Of a stretch of DNA of 64,000 nucleotides, positions 50,492 to 58,374 are shown piece after piece. Positions within the stretch are counted from its first letter, which is position 1. Every line of letters begins with the position of its first letter. The position numbers were made by a program, and so were the translations under genes. Source of the DNA: Galbitalea sp036271875 (GTDB taxonomy: Bacteria; Actinomycetota; Actinomycetes; Actinomycetales; Microbacteriaceae); assembly GCA_036271875.1 (NCBI GenBank), contig DATAZU010000005.1, positions 62,001 to 126,000 on the forward strand, read 5' to 3'. A model generated the notes under the pieces. It made no database searches and was not told the DNA's origin. It worked only from the letters and a program-made list of their open reading frames with translations.

Positions 50492-52096
50492 TCACAGCTT
50501 GCCCGATGCGAATGCGAAAACGAGGAGGCCGACGAGGCCTACGCAGAGCACGGAGGCGACGACGATGACCGCGGTCAACATCCGGCTGCCGTTCGGCTTT
50601 TTGGTCTCGATCACGCCCCGCGTCGACGTGTTGGTGCTGACGGCGCGGATTGCGCGGATGGGTGCCGAGTCTGGTGCGGCGACCTGGCTGTCGAGAGGAT
50701 CATCCTCGAAATCCGAGTTGTCGATGCGACTCGGGTGAGCGCCCGTTGAGCCGAGGCTGCGCGGCAGGTCGATCGTGCCCGTGACGAGAATCTCTCCGGT
50801 CGCCGTCATCGCATTCAGAAGACTCTCCGGCTGCGGAACCGAGGGCAGCACTAGAGCGCTCGTTGTGATCGCCGAGGTGTTGGCGCCGACGGTTCGACTG
50901 AGTGTGTTCTCGAACGGCAGCCCGTCGTCTTCGGCTTCAGCCTGTACCCGCCAGTGCCCTGGGGCGCGCGGCGAACGTCCACCGTGCTGATCGAGATCCC
51001 CGGCTGGAGCGGATGGAACCGTTCCGAGTTGCGTCGGCGGAAGCGGTGCGCTGGGCGCGTCGGAGAAGACGGGCGCGGCAAGAGCGGGCGCGGATGCAAC
51101 GGGCTGCTGCTCCTGCTGTGGAAGCACCTGCGGTGCCGGCGGTGACGGAAGAGTTGCCGTGGTTGGATACGCGAGCGCTGAGTCGAGAGGAGCCACGATG
51201 GGAGGCTGCGGGACGGACTGCTGGCCAAACGGAAGCTGCTGCGCCGGGAGTTGCTGCACGGGAGGCTGCGGTGCCGACGGCGCGGAGATCGGCGCCTGCG
51301 GAGCGCTGTACTGCTGCTGAACCTGCTGCTGCGGAGGCTGCGCCTGCTGCTGCGGAACGATCGGAGTCGCGAGGCTCGCAACCTGGGCATCCCGTGCCCG
51401 CGCTTCCGCCTCGCGGCGCGAACGGGTGAGCAGATCGAACTCGGCCATTGCCTCCGCCAGCGCCTGCGACTGCCCGGGCGGCGGCGCAAGGGTCGGTATG
51501 GCAATCGGTCCAGAGTTCAGCAGGGTGTCAATCGCCTCTGGTACGGCGGCGGGTGGAAGCTGCAGTGCCGGGGCCTGGGCCTCTTCGGCGGCGCGCATCT
51601 CGCGCAGTTCTCGCCGGGAAAGTGTGTGGTTCATAGCGTCATCGAGTGGCGGTGGAGTCGCGACGTGCGAGGCTCCCGGTGCAACTCCCTGTGTCTGATA
51701 GTCGAGCTCGACCGGCCTGGCCGGCGGAGCGAATGTAGCGGTTGGTGCTGGGGGCGGCGCCGCGGAGCGCCTCCCCTCTGGACTGAAGTCTCGTATACGG
51801 TACGCGGCCTGCTCGGGTGTTTCCTGAGCGGAGTGGGATCCGGGAGGGGGCTGGCTGGCAAGGGGCTGCGAGGTCTGCGCATCCGGAGGCGGCGCTACCC
51901 GTCCCTGCGCGCGGCGCCCAGTCTGCGGAGGCGTTGCCGCCTGTGGCTCTGCCTGAGCGGGGCCGGCGGGGGCATCGAATGAGTACGGAGTGGGCTGCGG
52001 CGGCTCGGCCTTCGTAGCCTCTGCTGGTGTCGCTTCACGCTCACTCTGCCGAACCGCGCGCCGCGATTGCGGTGGCGGATCTTGGAATGTGGTCAT
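50492..52096 (-). CDS. Pro/Gln-rich disordered protein with single C-terminal membrane anchor
   Basis: 534 aa. Almost the whole chain is Pro, Gln and Ala-rich and predicted disordered; a short conserved-looking element SRRELREMRAAEEA lies near residue 157. The only hydrophobic stretch is at the very end (MLTAVIVVASVLCVGLVGLLVFAF), so the protein is tail-anchored with the disordered part in the cytoplasm. The start overlaps the nadD stop by ATGA. No function can be assigned. The position between nadD and rsfS seems conserved in the family, from general recollection. Confidence 0.8.
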   Translation of the reverse strand: MTTFQDPPPQSRRAVRQSEREATPAEATKAEPPQPTPYSFDAPAGPAQAEPQAATPPQTGRRAQGRVAPPPDAQTSQPLASQPPPGSHSAQETPEQAAYRIRDFSPEGRRSAAPPPAPTATFAPPARPVELDYQTQGVAPGASHVATPPPLDDAMNHTLSRRELREMRAAEEAQAPALQLPPAAVPEAIDTLLNSGPIAIPTLAPPPGQSQALAEAMAEFDLLTRSRREAEARARDAQVASLATPIVPQQQAQPPQQQVQQQYSAPQAPISAPSAPQPPVQQLPAQQLPFGQQSVPQPPIVAPLDSALAYPTTATLPSPPAPQVLPQQEQQPVASAPALAAPVFSDAPSAPLPPTQLGTVPSAPAGDLDQHGGRSPRAPGHWRVQAEAEDDGLPFENTLSRTVGANTSAITTSALVLPSVPQPESLLNAMTATGEILVTGTIDLPRSLGSTGAHPSRIDNSDFEDDPLDSQVAAPDSAPIRAIRAVSTNTSTRGVIETKKPNGSRMLTAVIVVASVLCVGLVGLLVFAFASGKL

Positions 52097-52701
52097 GCGA
52101 TACTCCGGTAGAGATGGTGTTTCGAGATGTACTGAACAACACCATCAGGGACCAAATACCAGACCGGAAAGCCCCGGCTTACGCGACTCCGGCAGTCGGT
52201 CGACGAAATTGCCAACGCGGGAACTTCCAGCGAGCTTACCTCTCCGGCAGGCAAACCGCTAATAACCAGCTCGTGTCCCGGGCGTGAAACCGCGACGAAA
52301 TGGGCCAGTGACCAGAGCTCCTCGACGTTCTTCCAGTCGAGGATTTGGGCGATGGCGTCGGCGCCCGAGATAAAGAAAAGGTCGTCATCCGGATGCAGCG
52401 CGCGGATGTCGCGAAGAGTATCAATCGTGTACGTGGGGCCGTCTCGATCGATGTCGACGCGGCTCACCGTGAACCGGGGATTGGCCGCCGTAGCGATGAC
52501 CGTCATGAGGTAGCGATGCTCCCCCTCGGTCACGGCCGGCTTCATCCACGGCTGTCCGGTCGGGACGAACAGCACCTCGTCCAGACCGAAGTGCTGCTGC
52601 ACCTCGCTCGCGGCGACGAGGTGGCCATTGTGGATGGGGTCGAACGTGCCACCCATCACACCGATGCGGCGTCGACGCGTTTCCGGCTGGCTGACGGCCA
52701 T
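52093..52701 (-). CDS. nadD: Nicotinate-nucleotide adenylyltransferase
   Basis: 202 aa. Makes deamido-NAD from nicotinate mononucleotide and ATP. The nucleotidyltransferase motif GGTFDPIHNGHL is at residues 17-28 (His25, His28), and the C-terminal ISSTDCRSRVSRG holds the second ATP-binding motif. The ATG at 52701 (MAVSQPETRRRRIGVMGGTFDP) is preferred; longer reads run into the small membrane gene upstream. The end overlaps the next gene by ATGA. Confidence 0.95.
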   Translation of the reverse strand: MAVSQPETRRRRIGVMGGTFDPIHNGHLVAASEVQQHFGLDEVLFVPTGQPWMKPAVTEGEHRYLMTVIATAANPRFTVSRVDIDRDGPTYTIDTLRDIRALHPDDDLFFISGADAIAQILDWKNVEELWSLAHFVAVSRPGHELVISGLPAGEVSSLEVPALAISSTDCRSRVSRGFPVWYLVPDGVVQYISKHHLYRSIA

Positions 52702-52717
52702 AGAGTTGGGGCGAGCC

Positions 52718-52930
52718 CTAGTGGTGCGGTCCCGCGGAGCCGTGCTCGTGATCGTCGTGATACTGCGTTGCCGCCCTGTTGGCGTGACGGTTCGCAACGT
52801 CACGGTAGGTCCAGGTGACAACGCCGAGCAACAGGAAGATGCCGAATGCGATGGCTGCGAACGCGATCGGCGGCATGATGACGGGCACCTTTACGTCTTC
52901 AAGAAAGACCGTGGCCAGCAAGTGCATCAA
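52718..52930 (-). CDS. Small membrane protein with His-rich tail
   Basis: 70 aa. One membrane segment (IMPPIAFAAIAFGIFLLLGVVTWTY, about 18-42) is followed by a short cytoplasmic tail with HANRAATQYHDDHEHGSAGPHH. The tail has six His among acidic residues and might bind metal. It lies directly upstream of nadD, 16 bases away, in the proA-nadD block. Similar short proteins commonly sit at this place in related actinomycetes. Function unknown. Confidence 0.7.
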   Translation of the reverse strand: MMHLLATVFLEDVKVPVIMPPIAFAAIAFGIFLLLGVVTWTYRDVANRHANRAATQYHDDHEHGSAGPHH

Positions 52931-52981
52931 GTTCTCCGATTCCTCGTGTTGCTTAGGCGATTCTAACCGTCCGGGCGGAAT

Positions 52982-54250
52982 CTAACCGCGCACCTGGCCC
53001 GTGCCGCGCACGACCCACTTGGTGCTTGTCAGTTCCGGAAGTCCCATTGGCCCCCGCGCGTGCAGTTTCTGAGTCGAAATCCCCACCTCGGCTCCGAAGC
53101 CGAACTCGCCGCCATCCGTGAAGCGCGTGGACGCGTTGACCATCACGACGGCCGAATCGACCTCGGCCAGGAACCTCTCCGCCCGCGTCAGATCGTTGGT
53201 GATGATCGACTCGGTGTGATGGGTCGAGTACCGATGGATGTGCTCCATTGCCTCATCGAGGTCGGCAACAACCCTGACGCTCAGATCAAGCGACATGTGC
53301 TCGGTCGACCAGTCCTCCTCGGTAACCGGCACGGCATCCGGGAAGATGGCGAGCGTGCGATCATCCGCATGGATGGTGACTCCGGATGCCCGGAGTCGAG
53401 CGAGCACGGGCGGGAGCAGGCGCTCCGCGGCCGCCTCGTGGACGAGCAGCGTTTCGAGGGCATTGCAGACGCTGGGTCGCTGCACCTTCGAATTGTGCAC
53501 GATTTCGACCGCGCCGGTCTCATCGGCGGTCTCATCGAGGTATACGTGAACGACACCCGCGCCGGTCTCGATAACGGGAACCTTGGATTCGGTAACCACG
53601 GTGTTGATGAGCTCGGCGCTGCCGCGCGGAATGAGAACATCCACCAACCCGCGAGCCTGCATGAGCTCGCGGGCGCCGTCCCGACCGAACTCATCGATGG
53701 TCTGCACGGCCTCCGGCGGCAGACCTTCTTCGGCGAGAGCCGCCTGCAGAACGTCAACGAGCACGCGGTTGGTGTTCTCTGCGGCCGAGCCACCGCGCAG
53801 CACAACGGAATTGCCGCTCTTGAGGGCGAGGGCCGCGATGTCGATCGTGACGTTGGGTCGAGCCTCGTAGATCGCTCCAACAACTCCGAACGGCACCCGA
53901 ATTTCGGAGATCGACAGGCCGTTCGGCAGCCGGGAGCCGCGCACCGGCTCACCAATCGGGTCGGGTAGGGAGGCGACCTGCAGCACGGCCTCCTCGAGCG
54001 CTTCGAGCCGACGGAAGTCGAGGCGAAGGCGGTCCTGCATCCCGTCACTCATTCCGATCTCGCGAGCGTTAGCGAGATCGAGCTCGTTCGCCGGCAGGAT
54101 CCGGTCGGCATTTCGAACGATCGCAGCAGAGATTGCGTGCAGCGCGCGGTTCTTCTGCTCGGTCGTTACCGTCGCGAGCAGTCGTGCCGCGGCCCGCGAT
54201 CCCTCGAGCTTGGCGACGAGGCTGATGGCAGCTATCGAAGTCTCAGGCAT
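52982..54250 (-). CDS. proA: Glutamate-5-semialdehyde dehydrogenase (gamma-glutamyl phosphate reductase)
   Basis: 422 aa. Second step of proline synthesis: NADPH reduction of glutamyl-5-phosphate. PFGVVGAIYEARPNVTIDIAALALKSGN is the family block, and the catalytic Cys lies in KVQRPSVCNALETLLVH. NASTRFTDGGEFGFGAEVGISTQKLHARGPMGL near the end is diagnostic. Start ATG at 54250, 9 bases after the proB stop. The order obg-proB-proA-nadD indicates one operon. Confidence 0.97.
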   Translation of the reverse strand: MPETSIAAISLVAKLEGSRAAARLLATVTTEQKNRALHAISAAIVRNADRILPANELDLANAREIGMSDGMQDRLRLDFRRLEALEEAVLQVASLPDPIGEPVRGSRLPNGLSISEIRVPFGVVGAIYEARPNVTIDIAALALKSGNSVVLRGGSAAENTNRVLVDVLQAALAEEGLPPEAVQTIDEFGRDGARELMQARGLVDVLIPRGSAELINTVVTESKVPVIETGAGVVHVYLDETADETGAVEIVHNSKVQRPSVCNALETLLVHEAAAERLLPPVLARLRASGVTIHADDRTLAIFPDAVPVTEEDWSTEHMSLDLSVRVVADLDEAMEHIHRYSTHHTESIITNDLTRAERFLAEVDSAVVMVNASTRFTDGGEFGFGAEVGISTQKLHARGPMGLPELTSTKWVVRGTGQVRG

Positions 54251-54259
54251 GCGCCAAGT

Positions 54260-55048
54260 TTAGGACGGCGCGGCCGCGAACCAGGTACCGATGTCAGCGC
54301 CGGCCAGGGCGTCAGCCGCCTGCGCGGTCGCCGTTACGAGAACGGGAGTTCCGGATGCCGCGGCATGACGCGCCGCGGCCACCTTGGTGCTCGCGCCCCC
54401 GCTGCCAACCCCGGCCGTACCGATGTCGCCGAACTCGACGTCGAGCAACTCATTGCCGAAGGCAACCTCGGGAATGCGCTCGGCACCGGCCTCGTGCGGC
54501 GGTTTGGTGTACAGGCCATCCACGTCCGACAGGAGCACGAGGAGGTCGGCGCTCACCAGTTCGGCAACGAGCGCGGCAAGACGATCGTTGTCGCCGAACC
54601 GGATCTCCTGAGTCGCGACCGTGTCGTTCTCGTTGACGATCGGGAGAATGCGCAGCCCGAGCAGTCGCTCCATAGCTCGCTCCGCGTTGCTGCGGTGCGC
54701 CGGATTCTCGAGGTCGCCCGCGGTCAGAAGCACCTGGCCGGCGACGATCTCGAAGCGCCGCAGGCTCTCCTGGTAGCGGTAGATGAGGAGGTTCTGGCCG
54801 ACGGCTGCCGCCGCCTGCTGGGTCGCGAGATCGGTGGGTCGGGCATCCAGTTTCAGGAATGGCATCCCGGTTGCTATGGCGCCGGATGATACGAGAACCA
54901 CTTCTGTGCCCCGCGCATGAGCGGCGGCCAGCGCATCCACGAGTGGAGCGATCTGGCCAGCGTTCGCGCCGCTGATCGAGGACGATCCGACCTTGACGAC
55001 GACTCTGGATGCGTTCGGAATGCCGGAACGGGTGAGCGGCTTAGTCAC
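54260..55048 (-). CDS. proB: Glutamate 5-kinase, lacking the PUA domain
   Basis: 262 aa. Phosphorylates glutamate for proline synthesis. Amino-acid-kinase fold: VVVKVGSSSI, VLVSSGAIATGMPFL, LPIVNENDTVATQEIRFGDNDRLAALVA, GSGGASTKVAAARHAAASGTPVLV. E. coli ProB is about 367 aa and ends in a PUA domain; this protein stops right after the kinase domain. Proline feedback is set by the kinase domain, so control may remain. The GTG at 55048 lies 8 bases inside the obg gene. Confidence 0.95.
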   Translation of the reverse strand: MTKPLTRSGIPNASRVVVKVGSSSISGANAGQIAPLVDALAAAHARGTEVVLVSSGAIATGMPFLKLDARPTDLATQQAAAAVGQNLLIYRYQESLRRFEIVAGQVLLTAGDLENPAHRSNAERAMERLLGLRILPIVNENDTVATQEIRFGDNDRLAALVAELVSADLLVLLSDVDGLYTKPPHEAGAERIPEVAFGNELLDVEFGDIGTAGVGSGGASTKVAAARHAAASGTPVLVTATAQAADALAGADIGTWFAAAPS

Positions 55049-56588
55049 CGGGCACGTCCTCCTCGGATACCTCGCCTACCTTGAAGCCGTCATCATCGTT
55101 CCAGAGGCCGGCTTCGCGCTCTGACGCGAGCTCCGCACGCGCAGCGGCCTTGGCGTCCATGCGCTCCTCGTAGGCCTGCCTGCGCGTCTTGGTGGTGCGA
55201 CGCGGGTCATCCAGCAGGCGCGGATCGGTGCCACGGGGCGCCATCATAAGCTCTGCGGTGGATGTGAGCGTTGGCTCCCAGGCAAACTCGACCCCCTCGC
55301 CCGGCCCGATGATGACCGTAGAGCCGGCCACCGCTCCCGACTTGAACAGCTGCTCTTCGATCCCGAGCTTCGCGAGCCGGTCCGCGAGAAAGCCGACCGC
55401 CTCCTCGTTGTTGAAGTCGGTCTGTTGCACCCAGCGCTCCGGCTTGGACCCGAGCACCCGGTACACGTCGCCGTAGGAGCCGCCTTCGACTCGAATGGTG
55501 AACTCAACCTCGTTCACCGCCCGGGGCCGGAGCACGATTCGCGGCGCGGCGACATCGAGCGCCTTGATTGCGCGATCTTCCTCGACGAGGCCGGCGAGCG
55601 CGAAACTGAGCTCCCGCAGGCCCGCACGCGTCACTGCGGAGATCTCAAAGACCCGGTATCCCCGAGCCTCAAGCTCCGGCCGAACGAGCTCGGCCAGGTC
55701 GAGAGCCTCGGGCACATCGATCTTGTTGAGCGCGATGAGTTGCGGACGATCGAGCAACGGCAGCTGTCCCTCGGGAACGGGATATGAATCGAGCTCGCCA
55801 AGGATGACGTCGAGATCACTGATCGGATCGCGTCCCGGCTCGAGAGTGGCGCAGTCAAGCACGTGAAGGAGCGCGGTGCAGCGTTCGACGTGACGCAGGA
55901 ATTCGAGACCGAGACCCTTGCCCTCGCTGGCGCCCTCGATGAGACCGGGCACGTCGGCCACCGTGTAACGGATCTCGCCCGCCTGAACGACACCGAGATT
56001 CGGATGCAGCGTGGTGAACGGGTAGTCGGCAATCTTCGGCTTGGCTGCGGACATCGCCGCGATCAGGCTCGATTTACCCGCGGATGGATACCCCACGAAC
56101 GCCACATCGGCGACCGTCTTGAGCTCCAGAAAGATATCGCCCTCGAACCCGTCGGTTCCCAGCAGGGCAAAACCGGGCGCCTTCCGCTTGTTCGTCGCGA
56201 GCGCCGCATTTCCGAGTCCGCCCTGACCCCCCGGCGCGGCGATGAAGCGCATCCCCGGCACGTCGAGGTCGACGAGCGTCTCGCCGTCCGCACCGTGGAC
56301 GACCGTTCCGACGGGAACCGCGAGCTCGAGCGTCTCACCGTGCGCGCCGGCTCGGTGGTCGCCCATTCCCGGTCCGCCGTTGTCGGAACTGCGATGCGGC
56401 GCGCGATGGAAACCGAGGAGCGTCGTCACCTGCGGCTCCGCGACGAGGACAATGTCGCCGCCGTTACCGCCGTTGCCGCCATCCGGCCCGGCGAGGGGTT
56501 TGAATTTTTCGCGGCGCACCGACACGCAGCCATTGCCGCCGTGTCCCGCACGAAGGTGCAGCGTCACCTGGTCAACGAACGTCGCCAT
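55041..56588 (-). CDS. obg: Obg family GTPase
   Basis: 515 aa, ribosome-associated GTPase needed for 50S assembly. The N-terminal Gly-rich Obg fold (FVDQVTLHLRAGHGGNGCVSVRREKF) is followed by the G domain: G1 GYPSAGKSSLI, G3 DVPGLIEGASEGKGLG, G4 NKID. A C-terminal OCT domain (about 340-425) is followed by an acidic, charged tail (430-515). It follows rplU and rpmA in the classic order, but the terminator at 56624-56652 separates it from them. Confidence 0.97.
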   Translation of the reverse strand: MATFVDQVTLHLRAGHGGNGCVSVRREKFKPLAGPDGGNGGNGGDIVLVAEPQVTTLLGFHRAPHRSSDNGGPGMGDHRAGAHGETLELAVPVGTVVHGADGETLVDLDVPGMRFIAAPGGQGGLGNAALATNKRKAPGFALLGTDGFEGDIFLELKTVADVAFVGYPSAGKSSLIAAMSAAKPKIADYPFTTLHPNLGVVQAGEIRYTVADVPGLIEGASEGKGLGLEFLRHVERCTALLHVLDCATLEPGRDPISDLDVILGELDSYPVPEGQLPLLDRPQLIALNKIDVPEALDLAELVRPELEARGYRVFEISAVTRAGLRELSFALAGLVEEDRAIKALDVAAPRIVLRPRAVNEVEFTIRVEGGSYGDVYRVLGSKPERWVQQTDFNNEEAVGFLADRLAKLGIEEQLFKSGAVAGSTVIIGPGEGVEFAWEPTLTSTAELMMAPRGTDPRLLDDPRRTTKTRRQAYEERMDAKAAARAELASEREAGLWNDDDGFKVGEVSEEDVPGD

Positions 56589-56623
56589 GCGGATGCTCCT
56601 TCCTGCCCATGAATGCTGTGGTG

Positions 56624-56652
56624 AAACAACAAAAGGCGAGCCGAAGCTCGCC
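56624..56652 (-). terminator. Rho-independent terminator after rpmA
   Basis: On the minus strand GGCGAGC-TTCG-GCTCGCC is followed by TTTTGTTGTTT. The stem is 7 bp with the very stable UUCG loop and a T-rich tail (arms on the plus strand at 56635-56641 and 56646-56652). It lies 46 bases after the rpmA stop and before obg, so obg needs its own promoter or read-through. Confidence 0.85.
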
Positions 56653-56697
56653 CCTGTCGAAAAGCTGGTGTGCTATGAAAACGCAGTGTCGGGGTGA

Positions 56698-56952
56698 TTA
56701 CTCCGGGACCACGATGTTGACGACCTTGCGGCCGCCCTTCTGACCGAACTCGACAGCGCCAGCCGCGAGAGCGAACAGGGTGTCGTCGCCACCACGGCCG
56801 ACGTTCGCGCCGGGGTGGAAGTGCGTGCCGCGCTGGCGAAGGATGATCTCGCCGGACTTGACGACCTGGCCTCCGAAGCGCTTGACGCCGAGGTACTGCG
56901 CATTGGAGTCGCGACCGTTACGGGTGGAGCTTGCGCCCTTTTTGTGTGCCAT
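56698..56952 (-). CDS. rpmA: 50S ribosomal protein L27
   Basis: 84 aa. MAHKKGASSTRNGRDSNAQ followed by LGVKRFGGQVVKSGEIILRQRGTHFHPG is diagnostic. L27 reaches the peptidyl transferase centre with its N-terminus; here the N-terminus has no cleavable extension of the firmicute kind. It lies 14 bases downstream of rplU and is cotranscribed. Confidence 0.98.
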   Translation of the reverse strand: MAHKKGASSTRNGRDSNAQYLGVKRFGGQVVKSGEIILRQRGTHFHPGANVGRGGDDTLFALAAGAVEFGQKGGRKVVNIVVPE

Positions 56953-56966
56953 GAGTTGCGCTCCTA

Positions 56967-57275
56967 CTACTTGATGCTTGTGATCTTGACGCGGGTGAGC
57001 TCCTGGCGGTGGCCCTGGCGCTTCTTGTATCCGGTCTTGTTCTTGAACTTCTGGATCACGATCTTCGGGCCACGCTCTTCACCAAGAACCTCGGCGACAA
57101 CCTTGATCTTGGCGAGCGCCTTGGCCTCGTGAGTGATGGTGGTTCCGTCAACGTGCAGAACGGGAACCAGCTCGATGTTGCCATCTTTGTCGCCCTTGAT
57201 GCGATCGAGCACGACAATGGTGCCGACCTCGACCTTTTCCTGTCGACCACCAGCGCGCACGATTGCGTAAACCAC
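56967..57275 (-). CDS. rplU: 50S ribosomal protein L21
   Basis: 102 aa. VYAIVRAGGRQEKVEVGTIVVLDRIKGDKDG and the end KFKNKTGYKKRQGHRQELTRVKITSI are family signatures. GTG at 57275 was chosen because the conserved protein begins here; the open frame extends upstream without homology. First gene of the rplU-rpmA unit; the upstream 296 bases hold its promoter and an inverted repeat. Confidence 0.97.
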   Translation of the reverse strand: MVYAIVRAGGRQEKVEVGTIVVLDRIKGDKDGNIELVPVLHVDGTTITHEAKALAKIKVVAEVLGEERGPKIVIQKFKNKTGYKKRQGHRQELTRVKITSIK

Positions 57276-57416
57276 TTGGAACCCTTTGTTTGAGAAGGCA
57301 GAAGCCTTAGAGAAAGTCATTGGTGTTGATAGCGGGCTCAGCCCAGCACACACCAAGGGCCAATAGTACGCGGTTTCTCGGGGTTCGGTCAAACCAGCGC
57401 TTGCATCACCGAACGT

Positions 57417-57508
57417 GCATAACTCCTGCAGATTTCGCGATCGAATGAGGTCAGTCCGGTGATTCCGGGCGTGATTTACTCTCGGCACGAAATCTGCAGG
57501 AGTTATGC
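57417..57508. repeat. Long inverted repeat 2 (21-bp perfect arms, 50-base spacer)
   Basis: The arms at 57417-57437 and 57488-57508 are perfectly complementary over 21 bases (left arm starts GCATAACTCCTGCAGATTTC). The spacer has GTGATT at 57471-57476 shortly before the right arm, as in repeat 1. It lies in the 296-base gap between the rplU and DUF4031 starts, which are divergent, so a terminator role is unlikely here. The rest of the gap shows only possible promoter sequence. Confidence 0.8.
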
Positions 57509-57571
57509 GCGCGGAGGGCCGCTGGGTGATGATGTGAGGATGGGCTCGGACAGGCGACCGGAACGCGCCAG

Positions 57572-57844
57572 ATGACCGTGCTCATCGACCAGCCGATCTG
57601 GCCGGCTCACGGCATGCTGTGGGCACACATCGTCAGCGACAGTTCCCTGGATGAATTGCACGCATTCGCCGAGCGGGCCGGCATCCCTCGTCGAGCGTTC
57701 GATCACGACCACTACGACGTTCCGGAACGCAAGTGGCACGAGCTCGTCAAGCTGGGTGCTGAGCCGGTCGGCGTGCGTGCCCTGGTGGAACGTCTGCAGG
57801 CTAGTGGTCTACGGGTGTCTCAGCGCGAGAAGCGGGAACTGTAG
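57572..57844 (+). CDS. DUF4031 domain protein
   Basis: 90 aa. VLIDQPIWPAHGMLWAHIVSD and AFDHDHYDVPERKWHELVKLGAEPV are the DUF4031 hallmarks. The conserved Asp, His and Trp residues (WAHIVSD, FDHDHYD) suggest metal or nucleotide binding, but no function is known. The 3' end overlaps the convergent membrane protein gene by 44 bases, an unusually long tail-to-tail overlap. Confidence 0.85.
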   Translation: MTVLIDQPIWPAHGMLWAHIVSDSSLDELHAFAERAGIPRRAFDHDHYDVPERKWHELVKLGAEPVGVRALVERLQASGLRVSQREKREL

Positions 57845-58370
57845 GCTCCTCAACCTCGGGGTGCGCCCCGAGCCAGACGCGAAGCAAAACGCAGCCGAGC
57901 ACGGTGAGCGGCATCCAGGTGACCAGCATCGGAAGCAACCCTTCCGCCGCGTTGATCAGCCCAATCTGCACCCCGTTCAGGTTAAGTCCTGGGTCGACTG
58001 AATCGACGAAGGGGTACTGGCTAATGGTGACCGAGCCGATCAGCGTCACGGCAAGGGTGAGCACGGTCTCGACAACGACGCCGCCGATGCTGACAAGAAT
58101 GGCGCGGGTGATCGTCCGGCGCCACGGGGTCTTCGCGTCGATCGAGCACCGCAGTGTCACATACACACCCAGGCCGAAGGCCGCGCAGCGAAGAATGTTT
58201 CCGAGGATGTACCAGAAGGTCAGTCCGCCGAGCGAGTCGCCGACGAGCCCGCCGGAGGCGGCTTCGACGGCGTAGACGCCCAGGTTCCACAGGGTGCCGA
58301 CCACCCAGAACAACGCGCCCGCCGCAGAGATGAGTGCAGCAGCGCGCAACGCCACGCGATCATGTGTCAC
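57801..58370 (-). CDS. Predicted four-segment membrane protein
   Basis: 189 aa. Hydrophobic segments lie near AALISAAGALFWVVGTLW, FWYILGNILRCAAFGLGVYVTL, AILVSIGGVVVETVLTLAVTLIG and LINAAEGLLPMLVTWMPLTVLGCVLL. GTG at 58370, 4 bases after the stop of the upstream propeller-like protein, suggests cotranscription. No family is recognised. Its C-terminal end is antisense to the last 44 bases of the DUF4031 gene. Confidence 0.72.
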   Translation of the reverse strand: MTHDRVALRAAALISAAGALFWVVGTLWNLGVYAVEAASGGLVGDSLGGLTFWYILGNILRCAAFGLGVYVTLRCSIDAKTPWRRTITRAILVSIGGVVVETVLTLAVTLIGSVTISQYPFVDSVDPGLNLNGVQIGLINAAEGLLPMLVTWMPLTVLGCVLLRVWLGAHPEVEEPTVPASRAETPVDH

Positions 58371-58374
58371 GGGA

